In this document: positions 47,347 through 60,557 of the stretch, one piece after another
Numbering within the stretch: position 1 is the first letter of the stretch
Layout: each line of letters starts with the position of its first letter
Assembly (NCBI GenBank): GCA_030248215.1
Contig: JASANG010000627.1
Span: forward strand, 310,001 to 374,000
Length of the DNA stretch: 64,000 nucleotides
Direction of reading: 5' to 3'
Source: Enoplolaimus lenunculus
Taxonomy: Eukaryota; Nematoda; Enoplea; Enoplida; Thoracostomopsidae
The notes under the pieces: model-generated
Databases searched by the model: none
Told to the model about the DNA's origin: nothing
What the model saw: the letters and a program-made list of their open reading frames with translations, nothing else
Translations under genes and position numbers: made by a program

Positions 47347-47754
47347 TTGTAGAAGACGGTTTATTTTGATGCTAAGGAAACTTTTTGTTTGGTTAAAAAG
47401 TTATACTCAAGTTTCTGACCACAACCTTGAAAATATTTCGATGATTCGACCTAGTTTATGACTTTTTATTAATTGCTATTAAGGCCTTGGGTTGGTGTTG
47501 ACATAAGTGTATTATTATATTCAGATTCTACATCTAGATCTATGTAGTTAATTCACTTGTTTAGATACAGAATTTGGGTATGGCTCAGAGTTAAATTGAG
47601 AAATAGTGTGCAAAAATGAAGCAGGACTTTCTCCAAAACGAGGCAATACTTATTCATGAACTGAAATTTATATATATATATATATATATCAAAAGCTAGA
47701 GCGATAATACTGGGTTATACATATCAATGTACTTTCAAAACTTAAGTAAGTCTG

Positions 47755-47955
47755 CTTTAAACTTTTGAACTCAACTTTAATTGGGCCTGGAGTTACTCAT
47801 GCACTACAATTAGAGACAATTGATATTTGTGGACTCTAATTAAAGTTTAGGGACTCTATCCGCTTACGCACTCTTATTAGGGATACGGACTCATATTGAT
47901 TGAGGCTCAAAATGGGGACCTCTCTTATTACCCCCTCTTATTCGGGTCACGACAA
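47755..47955. mobile_element. TIR element, partial copy of GACCCGAA family (reverse)
   Basis: It ends CCCCTCTTATTCGGGTCACG and contains GGGACTCTATCCGCTTACG, then TTAGGGATACGGACT, the reverse complement of the left half of 54750-55184. Confidence 0.6.
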
Positions 47956-48754
47956 AATATATGTACGTATATATCGCATTAAAAGCTTCAGGCAGGAATA
48001 ATTTGTGTCGAATGTGAATATTTTTTAAAGCCATATCATGCCAAAAAATTTTATATTGCACATATAACTTTCTGTTTGAGTTGAATCGAGAATAATAAAT
48101 TTCAAAGATTTTTTCCTCAAAACGACAATTGGGTCTGCACATTTCTATTCAACCCTAAATCGTGCTTGCATCAGTTTGACTTTAGCAAAATTAAGCAGCT
48201 GAGAAGCAGGCCGTTTTACATAACCAGTGTAGCGTTCAACATTAATATCAAACAAAGCTGCATGGTTTAAATTAGTCTTAGTCGCTGTTTATTTAAACTT
48301 AAGCCAAAATCTGTTAGGAAATTGCATTAAACGTTTTTTTAACTGAAACTGTTAGCATAGAATCGATTAAATATTTCACTAGGCTGTATTTCAATTCAAG
48401 CGAGAAAATTTGTTGAAATTTTTATGTTTTGATACGTCTTGAAGTGAGAGGATCGTAGGGCCAACCCTGAGTATAGATTATAAGTTATAGAGGGTACAGC
48501 TGCATTGTGTGTACTAGAAGCACTCGTTCTGTGCTTGATCTAGCGTAGGTATAACCAACCAAATGCACTGTTTCAAGCACGAGGCTCGTTGTAAAGCGGC
48601 AATAAGGTATTCTATATACACAATGTGCATTAATAATATACAGTTAATGCATTTTTATGTTATTTTTGTGTTTGAAATGTTTGTTCTGTAGCGACTACTT
48701 TGAGTTACATTTTTTTGGTAAATTTAAGCGTCGCAGTTTTTGGGTGAATGTTAA

Positions 48755-48915
48755 TACTTTTAGGGGCCGTAAGTGTAGATCAAGCATGTTTCTAAGCTTA
48801 AGCCTGGTCGTAGTAAAAAGTGTATTTTTAAGCCTAAGATTTGAAGCAAAAAATACAGTCTAAAATCTATGCCTACTCATTTACAGTGCCACTAAAGTCA
48901 AAAGTAACATGGGCC
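48755..48915 (+). mobile_element. GCCTAAGC..ACATGGG family element, diverged
   Basis: It contains AGGGGCCGTAAGTGTAGATC, TAAGCTTAAGCCTGG, TAAGCCTAAGATTTG, AAATCTATGCCTACTCATTT and AAAAGTAACATGGGCC, co-linear with 14385-14555. Confidence 0.55.
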
Positions 48916-51900
48916 AGTTTTTGCTGGCTACACGGGATTTTCGCGGTGCAGGCAAAAACCTATTTTGGTTCAGATTTCCGCTAAATCTAACTCTGGTTTA
49001 GTCTGAATAACTTAGATTTCATTTATTTGAAATGTCGGCATCTAAATATTTTTGCCCACAGTTGCCGTGAACGGGTTAAAAAATTTAACCAACTTCTAAA
49101 ACATAATATATAAGGAACGTAGTATATTGAGATCAGACTTATATATACTGAATTTCTTTTTGTTCTTGTACGTTTTCCCCCGCATTTAAGGTAAAGGCTA
49201 AGCCTTAGGTTTAGGCTAAAGTAAACCAGCGTAAGTGTAAATGTAGGGAAAGTCGAAATGTGAGGGGAAAGTGAACTTGAACCTCGTTTCGTTTTCTTCT
49301 ATTAATTTGGCTACTCTTCTGATCGAAGTCAAAAAATTATACAAAATCCTTCAACTTTGTAGTTTTCAGGGTTTAAAATGGCACTATTTTCAAACTTAAC
49401 GCTGACTCTGAACTTTAATACCGTTAACAGCTGTTCAAATCACGTTGGCTGTTGTACGAATTCGCTTAAAGTCGCTAAAGATGGTTTAGTTTCAAATTTT
49501 AATACACAAATATAATATTGCTAAATTTTTTAATTATCGTAAGTATAGGGCACTACAAACAAGTACAGCTGTTTGAATTTAAAATTAAGCGCAAAAGACA
49601 AGCACACAGTGGTGAATCCAGATATTTTTAGTTTGCAAGCGTCAAGCAATATAAAAATCTTTCGTGCTAAATTTTAATACAAAGATTAAAGTTTTGATCC
49701 CTGTTTGGGGGTATGGTCCGTCCAACCGTCCCCCTTAGATCCCTCAGTACTACTTAAACTTTTAAGGCTACCAAAACTCGATACCTCACACTACGACCCA
49801 AACAGAAGCGCAAAGAGTACACAAATTGGTGTTCGTCTTTAAGACAATAATTAATTACTACTCGAGAAGAGCAACTGTTTTGAGTAATAAAATACTTTGA
49901 AAATTCAATTGTGTATAACGGTATCAATTCTTTTAAATTTGAGTCAAAAATTTTCAAATCTCAAAAGTTAAGTAGTAGTGCGTATCAAATTTTACGGACT
50001 AAACCTCACCGAGCAAGAAGCAGAGAGCACTTTGAAAGCGAACGCCTGTTTGTTGCCATTTGTGTTGAAGTCGCAAATCCTTAGATTTTCGTTCAATGTG
50101 ACCAGTACAGTAGCAGACTGAAGTAGGAGATCGTTTGCAAACTTTAGGGTGGAAACCTCCAACGCAGTGGGGAATTCGTTGATTTTTCTGAGTAAGCTTC
50201 GAGGTAGGCCGGCACATCGCGACCCCCCCTAGGTTATCCGTGCTGACACAATCTTGAATTTAAAATTTTCACAAAAAGTTTGAAAATGTTCTACACGTTC
50301 TCTAACTAGTAGGGAAGCCACAGGGCACCCTTACCACACTTAAATTTCAGCCAGGGGCATAGGGGAACATACTAATTGATCCATTTGAAGACGCTTAAAT
50401 TAAAAATATGGTCCATGATGATTATAGAAACCAGACCTTTGAGAGATACGCAGAGTGGGTGAGTTAAACACCGCGAGGCTTAGGCTTAGGTTTAGGCAAG
50501 GCCGAGCCTACGCCTCGCACTCCCCCCATACGGGCCATAGAGGCCCCCGTAAGATTCAACGAGGCCGTCAAATGATTTATGCGATCCATCGAGCCTTCTC
50601 GTTGATAACCGAGGTGTTCATGTTGTTCGCAATTTATCTGTTCAAGAGGTAAATACGCTAATTATTAATCTGTTTCAGGACGTCTGAAGGTTTCTGAATT
50701 ATCAGAATTTATACTATTTTTGGTTTGTGCGACCAAAGCATTTGCTTAGCCACTCAAAGCACCCCTAGAGGGGTAGGGCGTCACTGAGGTTACGGTTAAA
50801 CTAAAAGCTTAGATTTAGGTTTAGGCGTAGTGAGTAGGTTTTTCCAATTGGCTACAGCTATGTTTGCCATAATATTAAGCTTACGAAAATAAGGAACACA
50901 TTTAGCAGTGTGTATACTGGGTTCAGGGTTACAAGCGTAGTTTTAGGCTTAGACTTAGTTGAGTAGTAGGATATTATATATTATTGGCTACAACTATGTT
51001 TGCCATAATATTAAGCTAGTATCTAGATTCACTTTTCGATATTCAAACGAACCAACTTCAATCTGTACACTTGTATATTTTAACTTTTAAGCACAACAAT
51101 TTAAACATCGTGATGTTTTGAGCTTTTCAAATTTTGCTGGCCGTGAGTAGCAGCTAGCGGTTTGAACGTTAAGTATAGAGAAAGCAATAAGTATATCTTG
51201 AGTATGCAAAGTACTTAAAAGTTTTTGCGACAAGTACCACCCCTGTTTGATGGAATATAGTCTGTTTGCCTTGCGATGAAAGTATTAATTTTAAAACGGA
51301 TGTCAGTGAATACACGCACGTATTTTGTCTTCGCAAACGTAAAATGCTTCTGCGAAGGGTTATTATTGCAAATGCTTGCTGAAAACAGCAACTAAAACGT
51401 CTAAAATAACTTAAACCAGGCTCGCTTCGTTACTGCGACAGGGCGCTACCATGTCAAAATATCTTGTCTTTGTTATCGGAATAATTTCTCACGGCATTGA
51501 TAGAATTCTATATTGAAAATTTTTTTTTGCCTCTTAATATGATCACCGCCTTTATGAGCAATTTCTTGTTGCGAGCCTGGTATAAACTTCTATATCTGGT
51601 GCAAGTCAAGGTAAAATGGTGTATAAACAAGTTAATATTTTAAACGACGTATTTAAATTAAAACTACTTACTCAAGTACCGCTTTTATTTTCCTACGGAT
51701 TGAAGCACTTGAGCAAAATGCGATAGTAGGTACACCTCATAGTTAAAGTCAGTAAAACAGGTTGATCAAATTGAGCTTATGATTGGTTAAAAAACAACTA
51801 AAATATCGATTATTGTTAATAATGCATCATCCACTTTATCTTGCGCCCGCCCTGTGGAAAACTTAGTCCTCATTTTACTATTACATTTAGTGAAAATACA

Positions 51901-52358
51901 TAATCTATCAGTGCATCGAAAAATGGTGATTCGTTCCACAAATTGAATTTTTAAAGTTTTTACCACTACACTGTGCTGGTATGAGATCATACGCCGCAAA
52001 ATTCTTGTAATTGTTTGAGCTTATTTCAGCAACATTTCTGTAATTATTAATGAGATGCATGCATATTACAGAAAAGCGTCGCACTTCAGCAACGCACATT
52101 TATAGATTGAATATCATTATTTTCAAATTGTATCTCGTCTCATACTTTCCTACATCAAAAACGACGTTAAACTTTGATTGAAAATTAACATTTTTCTAAT
52201 TTTAGAGTCACATTTCTACCTGGTTATAATAATTATTTTTATAAATCTACGTCTTTTAACTGAACTTTTATAAAATGACAGTTTGACCCGGAACTTCACA
52301 ATTTAAATAATTTCGTCTTCCATTAACTGCTTCAAAACGATAACAACAAGTTTCCAGT

Positions 52359-55300
52359 ATGGTTTGCACCGGCTGTGAAGATATCAAAATTGAAGTAGTC
52401 GGCCTGCGATCGTTTTTAACTCGTTGGTTTTCTGCAATCATGGGCAAATTTGACACCCACGAACGGCACATCGAAACGCTAATGCAAATCCTATCAACAA
52501 CTGGAGGCAACGGTGACAACAGTTTAATCTCTCGTGGTTTCAGCGAGGACGTCTCAGTGGCGCTAGACTCGGATCCAAGCGAAAGTTCACCTGTGGTCAA
52601 AAAACCAAAAAACACCGAGATGCCTGACGGTGGCGTTGGAAGTCCACTTGAGTTCTTATCGGCCCTTCAAGCCCATCTGTCTGGTGGTGAACCTGGCCAA
52701 ATTGCGACCGGGTTGTACTCTGATTATAGCGCAGATAAAGGCAATCATTTATCACCCGAAAGGCGGTATCTGCCTCATAAGTGCACCGCACCGCGTTCTA
52801 ACGCCACAGTGCTCGCCCGTGCTTCGGGTTTCTTTCAACCACATCGCTCTTTAACCAGTCAGGGCACCCCGCATATGCCAATGGTGCCAATTAATGACTC
52901 CCCCGTCAAGACTAAAGCTACCCCTGGGTGGATTTATGACTTGCCGCAGGCGTTGCGTGCTCCTCAACTAGACTTTCCAACATCGTTAGACCCGCTTATC
53001 GCTTCGCCAACTGGCTCGTCATCATTTGAAGATGATGAATCACATTCAAACGGCACGACTCCAACTATGGCCACGTCATCACTGAAGATACCACAACTCG
53101 ATCCGCAGACGTCTGTCGCAAAGACAATTCAGAGAAATTTATGCAACGCAAAATTGAATTCGGATTCAAATTCAATCAAGGATGGTGGCTTGCAACGAGA
53201 CTGGCCACAGCATTATAGTAGCGTTGTACAGCATTGGTTGGGTTCGGCGACCGTACAACGGGATAAGGGGGCGGCTGGAGAAACGAAGCGAGGGTCGTGG
53301 AACACACAGGCAGGCTGTGTTGATTATGATGGGGACCGACCGGCATCTGAAACTCATGGGACTACTAGACAATCGGCAATAATCGCCGCGGCGACTAAGC
53401 AGTTATCAGATATGATTGCAAAACAATTGCTTTTGGCAAGCGTGAATAAAAGTGCAGGTTGTTTGTTTAGTTGTAGTTCCGATTCTTGGAAGACTAAATT
53501 GGGACAGAGTACGGCAAAAACTCGCTAACAGCATTTGAAATGTCAGCTTCGTGGTAATTCAGGAAATAAAATTCTGAAACTTGCAAGCGTTAATCGCCGT
53601 ACACAATATAAATTTTAACTTTGACACAAAGTATGTCATACGGTAGGGTAAACGCGTGACTAATTTTAAATATGTCAAGTGTTAAGGCTACCCAAACACT
53701 TTTTAAGGTTAACCCTGCCCTAACGCTTTTTTATGTTAACCCTACCTTAACACTTTTAACCCTAAATTAAAACGCTTGTCACAAAAAACTTTGCCACGCG
53801 TGTTAGTGTAGGGTTTACGCAAAATTTACGCAGAAACAACAAAAAATTTTCGCTGGTCAAAGGAACGTATGACATACTTATATATTGGTACAAAATCTTA
53901 ACAGAACTAAAACACTATTAATAAGACGACGATATCGAAGTATATTTTTGCTGCAAACGTTAAAAGACACTTTGTTATTTCAATAACTCATTCATGTTCA
54001 TGATTTCTTAATAAATTTCCATATGCTATTACTTCGGCGAAGATAACAAACCAGAATCAGTTGAATATTAAGTAATGTAGATTTATTTCAGGCGCTGTCG
54101 CTGGCGACCCTTTTCCAAATTGTGATTTCGGCGACGACAAAACCAACAACCAACCACATACAGTTATTGAAGAGCCGCCTTCTTTTAATACTTCAAGTCC
54201 ACTTGGTGCCAAACGTGGCAACCTTGACTCACCTCAAAGAATCAGTGCAGGCAGTACTGCAAGCAGTAGCAGCCCTACTGCTGTTTCGGTAACTGAAACA
54301 AGCAACTTAAAGCAATCATTAAGCAATCAAGGTTTCCCTGCAGCTAAAAAACGAAAATGCCCGGATCCGGTCAAAGTGACGTCAGTTTTGCTACACAACA
54401 CTGTTGAGGAAGATTCGCCTGCGAGTAACGGTGGCAACCAGAATGATGATCAATCTTGGGGTAATAATGAGCAATCTTTAGATAGTGGCGAATGGGAACC
54501 ACCGTGGCGAAAAAGCTCAATTGAAGACCCGGCCAATATTGTTTTAGGTAAGTAAAGATAAAGATCGATTTAAATATTCACCTCAAACAAAGAAAGGTAA
54601 TATAGCGGATCCAGTGGGGGATGCGGGGGGTCGTACACGTCCTGCCAGAAATTTTTTTATGTTAAAATGGTAAGGTTACTGCCTAGCAATTTTTCCTTCC
54701 AGAAAATTGCCACATATATAGCATACCGTAAAAATTGCGTTTCATATTGTATTGACCCGAATAAGAGGAGGGTAATAATAGGGGGTCCCCATTTTGGGTC
54801 CGAATCAATAGAAGTCCGTATCCCTAATAAGAGTCCCGTAAGCGGATGGAGTCCCTAAACCCAGTTAGAGTCCATAAATGCCAATTAACCCTAATTGTAG
54901 CACATAAATGACTCCAGGACCAAATAATTTGAGTTCGAAACTTAAAGCTACTTAAATTTTGAAAGTACATTCCTAAGTATAACCTTTTATTATCGATCAA
55001 ACTATTGAAACGAGACAAATATACGTTTAATTCAGCGGATAGTTGCAGTACCGGATATATATCAGTAACGAAGGGCGGTGGAGCCTGGGTTAAAAATAAA
55101 TAACAGTCCGTAACCGAAAAACAAGGGGGGTTCCCTCTGGAGAGGTCAAATAAATATCAGTCCCCCCTCTTATTCGGGTCAATACAGTAACCTTTGCCAG
55201 CCCGCTTTTCTTTCAAAAATTTTTGAATCCGCCGCTCTTTATCTATAAAATAAGATGAAAGTTAATTGATATTTTTGTTCTATAAACGTTATATTTTCTT

Positions 55301-57329
55301 TAAATCATAACAATTTTGTAGTAGGTATAGCAAGCCTTATTTAATTCTGATATAATAAGGTTGCTTTTGCTGCAATATATTTCCAACAATTGTTGTGATA
55401 TTTATCAGTCCGTTTGTGTGAATAAATCAACCTGAAAAAGAGCAAATTTTAATATTGAACATCGGATTTGAAGCCTTAGCAAAATGGCAGATCTTTTGCA
55501 GTATTTCAACGCAGCAGATCACAAAACTATATTAGCTTCAGCTGCAGGTTGCGCTATATTTTAAGTAATAAATTTTGCGTTTCAAAATATATGACGATTT
55601 TTACAATATTAGCGCGGAACGAAAATAAAAGCCAAACGACGTGAAACCTAAGCAACATGTTTTGTTTGTTAATTTTTGGTTACTTAATATTTGACGGCGA
55701 ATTATTTATTTTTAGACCCGTCTGAGATGAAACGTCTTATCGCAGAGTACGGACCGGCCAAGAGTGAAAAGTCAGAAGCCGAAGAAGTTGACAATGTTAA
55801 CCAGAAGGACAACAACCACGAGGTAAGAAAACATTCCCAAGTTGCTTGAGTCTGAAATGCGAACTCTCACTTAAATTAATTTTAGTTTATTAAGTTGGCC
55901 GGTGTGCAGTATTCACTTGAATAATTGTGCGCATAGAACTTATTGTATTATTTTTAATTTTATTGCAAATTCTGTCTTGCAGAATACAAATGTTTTAACA
56001 ATCGAAATTTCCATTGTACGCTTTTGAAAATTGTCACTGACAAACACAGAAAACCTGGATCAATTTTCTGTGACTTTGGAATAATTATTGTTTTTGATAT
56101 ATCAGATTGTAATGCTGGCTATAATTCATTGTCAGTTAAATTTTTTTAAATAATTACGGCGTTTTTATTATAATTTTAACAATTGTACGTTTTAGTCTGA
56201 TACCGCTTCACATATTTCAAATTCAATTGCTGAAACCCTGCGTTCCGTCTCTCAGTCCACTTCTCACAACACCGCCACTCCATTAGCCACTCCGGGACTT
56301 GTAAGCCCATCTCTATCTGCCGACGCATCACCCACTAGCTATGTCGCCAGTGAAATGAAATCAACCAACCAAAAGCCGTCACTCAAACGCTACAGTCATC
56401 CGATTTTTTGTCCTCCAATCAAATCTCGTTCACCGGAGCTACCACGTTCCGCAGACCAATCAGAACGCAGCAAACCTATTAGGCCCTCGATGATAAAGCC
56501 ACGTCAGCATACATTGGCTAGTCTTCATCAACTGTCGCACAGGTCTCGGGCTATTAAGTCATCTAGTCGCCCCACGAGGCCCTCACAACCGTGTGGAGGA
56601 ACACAAGCCACCCCTGCGTCTAAGTTTCTATATCCCTCGGCCGACGGGGCCATTCCGGCAGCGTTCTCGTGTGAACCTGGCCAACTACTTACCGATGATA
56701 ATGTATGCACCATCTGTGGCAAAAAGCTATCAATGCGCGGAAACGGTTTAAAACACGTCAAACTTCACATTTTCGGCAAAACCCTTCAATGTCCACATTG
56801 TCCAAATAAATTTAGTCAAAGTTCAAATTTAAAAAATCACATTCTCGCACGACATTTACGCGAATCAAAGCGACCGCCGCAGGTGTCATCCGAATCGTTT
56901 GTCCATTCATCTCGAGTCGTTCCAACAAATACTACGCCAGTGACCCGACAGAGTAAAAAGTTTTCAATGAACACATTTGATTCATTCATAACTAACGATC
57001 ATTCATCAAGGGCTGGAGCACTGGAAACACTTCGCGGAGATGATAGTAGTTCAGACATCGTAGAAGATTTTAACACCGTTGCAAATCAAAAAGAGACCAT
57101 GGAATTGGAAGCGAATACGACAAAAGTTGAAGTCTCAATCATGGACAATAGTCAAAATGGACTAGAAACGATGTCAGTGGTTAGCGAATTGGGCAACGAT
57201 GAAGATGAAAGTAGCGCGATTGAGTCTTGGAATACCAATGATCAAGCAGCAAATATGGTTTCAATAAAAAAATATCAAACATCGAATGAAAATCGACGAG
57301 TGTCTAATGCGATAATTTGTTCGGATTAA
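52359..57329 (+). CDS. Two-finger C2H2 zinc-finger protein with CxxC/WF N-terminal motif (paralogue 1)
   Basis: Modelled exons: 52359-53457, 54092-54547, 55716-55822, 56196-57329. The sum is 2796 bases, 931 residues. The N terminus MVCTGCEDIKIEVVGLRSFL, then TRWFSAIMGKFD, carries a Cys-x2-Cys followed by a helix with Trp-Phe; this is shared with the gene at 60558. Next comes a long Ser/Thr/Pro-rich, probably disordered middle. PAAKKRKCPDP (KKRK about 452-455) is a good nuclear signal. Two adjacent C2H2 fingers lie at about 725-745 (C-x2-C-x12-H-x3-H) and 753-774 (C-x2-C-x12-H-x4-H), and the linker HIFGKTLQ is not the standard TGEKP. An acidic tail follows. A nuclear DNA- or RNA-binding regulator is inferred; no named family is recognised. 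The exon 1 donor CAG|GTTGTT is non-ideal but is the phase-correct choice. GTTTCCAG lies one base before the ATG. The CDS start and exon 1 length are otherwise secure. Confidence 0.82.
53629..53879. mobile_element. TIR element, AAGTATGTCATACG ends
   Basis: The left AAGTATGTCATACG and right CGTATGACATACTT are perfect inverted 14-mers, 251 bp apart. The interior has three AACCCT-rich units of 20-30 bases (TTAACCCTGCCCTAACGC, TTAACCCTACCTTAACAC). It lies in intron 1 of the first zinc-finger gene. Confidence 0.7.
54602..55236. mobile_element. GGATCCAG-family MITE carrying a nested insertion
   Basis: The left end is AGCGGATCCAGTGGGGGATG and the right end is TTTTTGAATCCGCCGCT. It is interrupted by the TIR element at 54750-55184. 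Related pieces lie at 37140-37440, 40235-40330, 46590-46640 and 49605-49740. It lies in intron 2 of the first zinc-finger gene. Confidence 0.6.
54750..55184. mobile_element. TIR element, TATTGACCCGAATAAGAGG ends, nested
   Basis: The left TATTGACCCGAATAAGAGG and right CCTCTTATTCGGGTCAATA are perfect 19-bp inverted repeats. This is the best-preserved copy of the family also seen at 35259-35674, 43170-43580 and 47755-47955. It sits inside a GGATCCAG-family element, so it inserted later. Confidence 0.85.
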
Positions 57330-60300
57330 AGTTTAAATATAATGTTTGTTGTATTTTAGTGTGCTCTGTTTTCCAGTGATCGTTATTTAGCCAATAGTCG
57401 CAAAAATGACGATATTTTGGAAAAATGGTTGATTATGTGGACGAACAATATTGTGCTTAAATATTTTTCACTATAAGTAAGCATTATCGCTTGAAATCAA
57501 ACGCAGTCATTGCACCAATTTGAACGGCAATTATAACTCTGTGAAGCGCCGAGTTTAATTCCAGACTTAAGCTAGATTTCTGTCAAATCGAAAAACCAAC
57601 GGGAAAACTGATTCAGTGTGTTCAATTGTTTTGAGGACACTTACTAAAACCAAAAATATTTTATTTGCGCCGTGTTAGCTTCGATCGAAGATGTTGTATT
57701 CAACCCTTGAGTATGTTTTATGAAATTAAAAAGCGAAAAGGATCGCTTTGAAATCTTCAAACGTAATATTTTGAAAATCAAAAGTGAATATTGGTTCACT
57801 AAACATATTCGATTGTCGCAATGTATTTACCTATTATTGTTTTTATGGCTCATGTTGCTTTTAGGTTCCTGATTCCTGTAGAACTGACAGAGAATAATCT
57901 TAGGCGTTAGAATATTTTGGCTGGAGCTAAATTTTGGCTAAACCGCACGCAAACACTTAGGCTTCGGAATATTGCTTATAGCGTTATTGCTGTTTTAACC
58001 CCTAAAAGTAACATTACATTTTTCATTTATTCATGTCTTCCAGGTAGTGCCACAATTTTATCTTTTATTTATAATTCACAATATATAATTAGTTATTTTA
58101 TTAATTCCTGTATCACAGTATGTGTCAAACATGTGCCTTGTGTTTTAGCTTATATCTATTGAGCAAACTTTTATGCAATTTTTTGCAGATAACCGTTGAT
58201 AGTTTGGCTTTGTGAACCTCGCTGTTCAGTCAGTTTGGTTAGGTTAAAATACGAGTGGTTTATGACCAGCATCGGATCTACAAATTTCTGACTGGCGGCG
58301 GGCTGGCAAAAGTTATGATACGCAATTTTTATTGTGTATGCCATATACGTGCTAATTTTCTAAGGCGGAGGGAATTGCAAGGTAGAGACGTTACCATTTT
58401 TATCACAAAAAATTGTCCGACGAGGGCACGCGTACACCTCTACGGCCTCTCTTCTGGACGGGATCCGCTAGTATTTATGGCGGCCTTACAGAATGTTTAA
58501 TGTTACTCTGCTTATTGGAAAATATTTTGCCGACAGCTTAGAAGTAAAATTTTTTGGTGAGACATAGTACATATTGGTGTAGTTCACAAGTAATCTACTT
58601 TATTACAGTATTTTTTATTTCTACTGTTACCTGAGAGTGCCTTGTATATTTAATTAATTATGCAATTATTGGCTTTAATTATATTTCAATGTTTATTTAC
58701 GATATTGCAAGTTGGATTAATGATTAGCAAAATAAGGCTAATCTTTTGTAGAGCAGAATTTTTAATTTTCATTCAACAGTCGATCTTTTGAAAAGATTAA
58801 TAAATAAACTTATTTTTTGAAAAATCTATAACGTTAATTAAAAAGTTCAGTTGAACTAAACTTTGAAAGTTGTTTTTGAATCATAATTTAAACTGGAGTT
58901 AGTTCTAGTGCAGCATAAGTTCAATAGTGTTCGTATCACATCAACTTTTGTTCACTTTGAGGTTTCATATGTATACCTACACAGGAAACAAATTATCTGT
59001 TATTCTAGAAATATTGTTTGTAATTTAAGACAGTTTTGTCTTAATACGGTATCCGGATATATATGTTTTGAACTCCAGAGTCTTTTATTTCTGACAATTT
59101 TTCGACTTAAAACGCTGAAACTTAAGACTTTGATTAATAAACGATTATGACGAATATTTCTAAAAAACAATATGTCTGACATATTATAGACAAATATGTC
59201 TGAAATATATGAAAAGATTTACCAGGGACGCCGACTCCAAAATAGACAGACAGAACTCAACCAAGTTCCCTGATTTTACAACATAAGATGAGTTCAAGAC
59301 CTAAACTTTGGTTGGGGCGCCTGTGCTCAGCAGAAAATATCCTTGAACTTCGAATAATTTACGCTCTCAATAATATAAACGCAACCATTCAATTTACAAA
59401 CATTGAAATAAGAAAATTCTTGAATATAAGACATTTGTGTTTTAACCATCTCAGACACAAATTTCTGATCAAAATATAATGGTGTGTGCTTAAACCCTGT
59501 CTTTCGTTCATTTTTTTGTTTCTTATAAAAATCCAATAGTTTATATACCATGTATACTTTATTAATGTGTGCATTATAATTAAGTCAAGTGCTTTAAAAT
59601 AAATTTCCTCAAATGTGTGTTTTTCTTAATATCGTAAGAATTATTTTTCGATAATCAATTGTAGAGCGATATTAGCTTATAATTTTAAACAACTTTAAAT
59701 ATACTGCAACCATTCACGTTTTGATACCTTTGTTCTGGACTTAATTTTCACTTGATCGCATCCTTCTATTGAAATAAACACTTAAAGAAAACATACTAAA
59801 GTATTTACGCTTACGCCACTTATATTTTCCAGTTACTGGAGTTGCATCGTCTCTAGTTCCCATATTTCTGTAAGCTGCTACCAAACTCCTTACACCTCAT
59901 AGTTTCACAAAATAGCGTCTATACTATTAAGTACATCGAGTCTCATCGGAACCGTCGAAACATCAAAAAGAAAATTGTTCTGCCCCTTGATCTTTGCATG
60001 AGCCCAGGATATGACAGCATAAATTTGGAAATGTCTAAATATGCTCGCAAGTATCAGTTAAAGTTTTCCCTTTACCGTACAAGTTAAACGTGTTTATCCC
60101 TTAGTCACCACTTTAATCAGTGTGCTGGACCTGGAAATGATAATACCACGACAGCAGGGTAACAAATTTTGCCGTAGCCGGATGTAGGGCAAAAATTTTG
60201 TGCTGAATGGGCCAAATGTTTAAATAACGTATAAAGCGTTGCCAAAATTTTGGCTTTAAGATTCCTTTTTAAGAAATCTTGACCAAGCGTCCAAAATTGC

Positions 60301-60557
60301 CCCAAACTGACAAACTCGCCGAAACTGAAATCTTTGATAAAACTACGAAAAATATCACTGCCAAAAATGCCCGAGCCTCCGGCAAAAATTCTTACCAAGC
60401 CGCAGTCCGATTTTCTGCAGGCGGTAAACAACATTTAGCGTTCTACGTCAGCAAGATGATTTTTATTTTTTATCACAATTTGCCTAATTCGTGAATTTAG
60501 AATTATAAAACAGCCAAATTTAAGTAATTAAATTTTACGGAACTACTTCGTTCAAAC
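57330..60557. other. Intergenic between the two zinc-finger paralogues
   Basis: No gene is supported. It is AT-rich, with a degraded GCCTAA-type element at about 57950-58015. A segment at 59270-59320 resembles 1545-1605 (ATTTTACAAC..TTCAAGAC..GGTTGGGG). hAT-type ACCGG/GCCGG remnants lie at 60120-60200. Confidence 0.65.

Larger units (their letters stand above)
39085..52358. other. Gene-poor 13-kb stretch
   Basis: I can support no gene here. Open frames up to 148 codons (41491-41934 and 45380-45826) have no protein-like pattern, and the second overlaps a MITE. Contents include TTTTGCAGC-type repeat (40965-41115), two Harbinger-like MITEs, a TIR element (43170-43580), an inverted-repeat element (47118-47346), a partial TIR element (47755-47955), GCCTAA-type pieces (48755-48915, 49190-49250, 50470-50510, 50790-50960) and a short (TA)n near 47668. 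The stretch 43.6-45.3 kb is AT-rich and shows nothing recognisable. Confidence 0.7.

Noticed and set aside
52268-52615. 115-codon minus-strand open frame
   Set aside because: Shadow of the first zinc-finger gene exon 1.
58255-58500. 81-codon plus-strand open frame ending near RVHLYGLSSGRD
   Set aside because: Parts look faintly protein-like, but there is no homology I recognise, no splice partner and no polyadenylation context.
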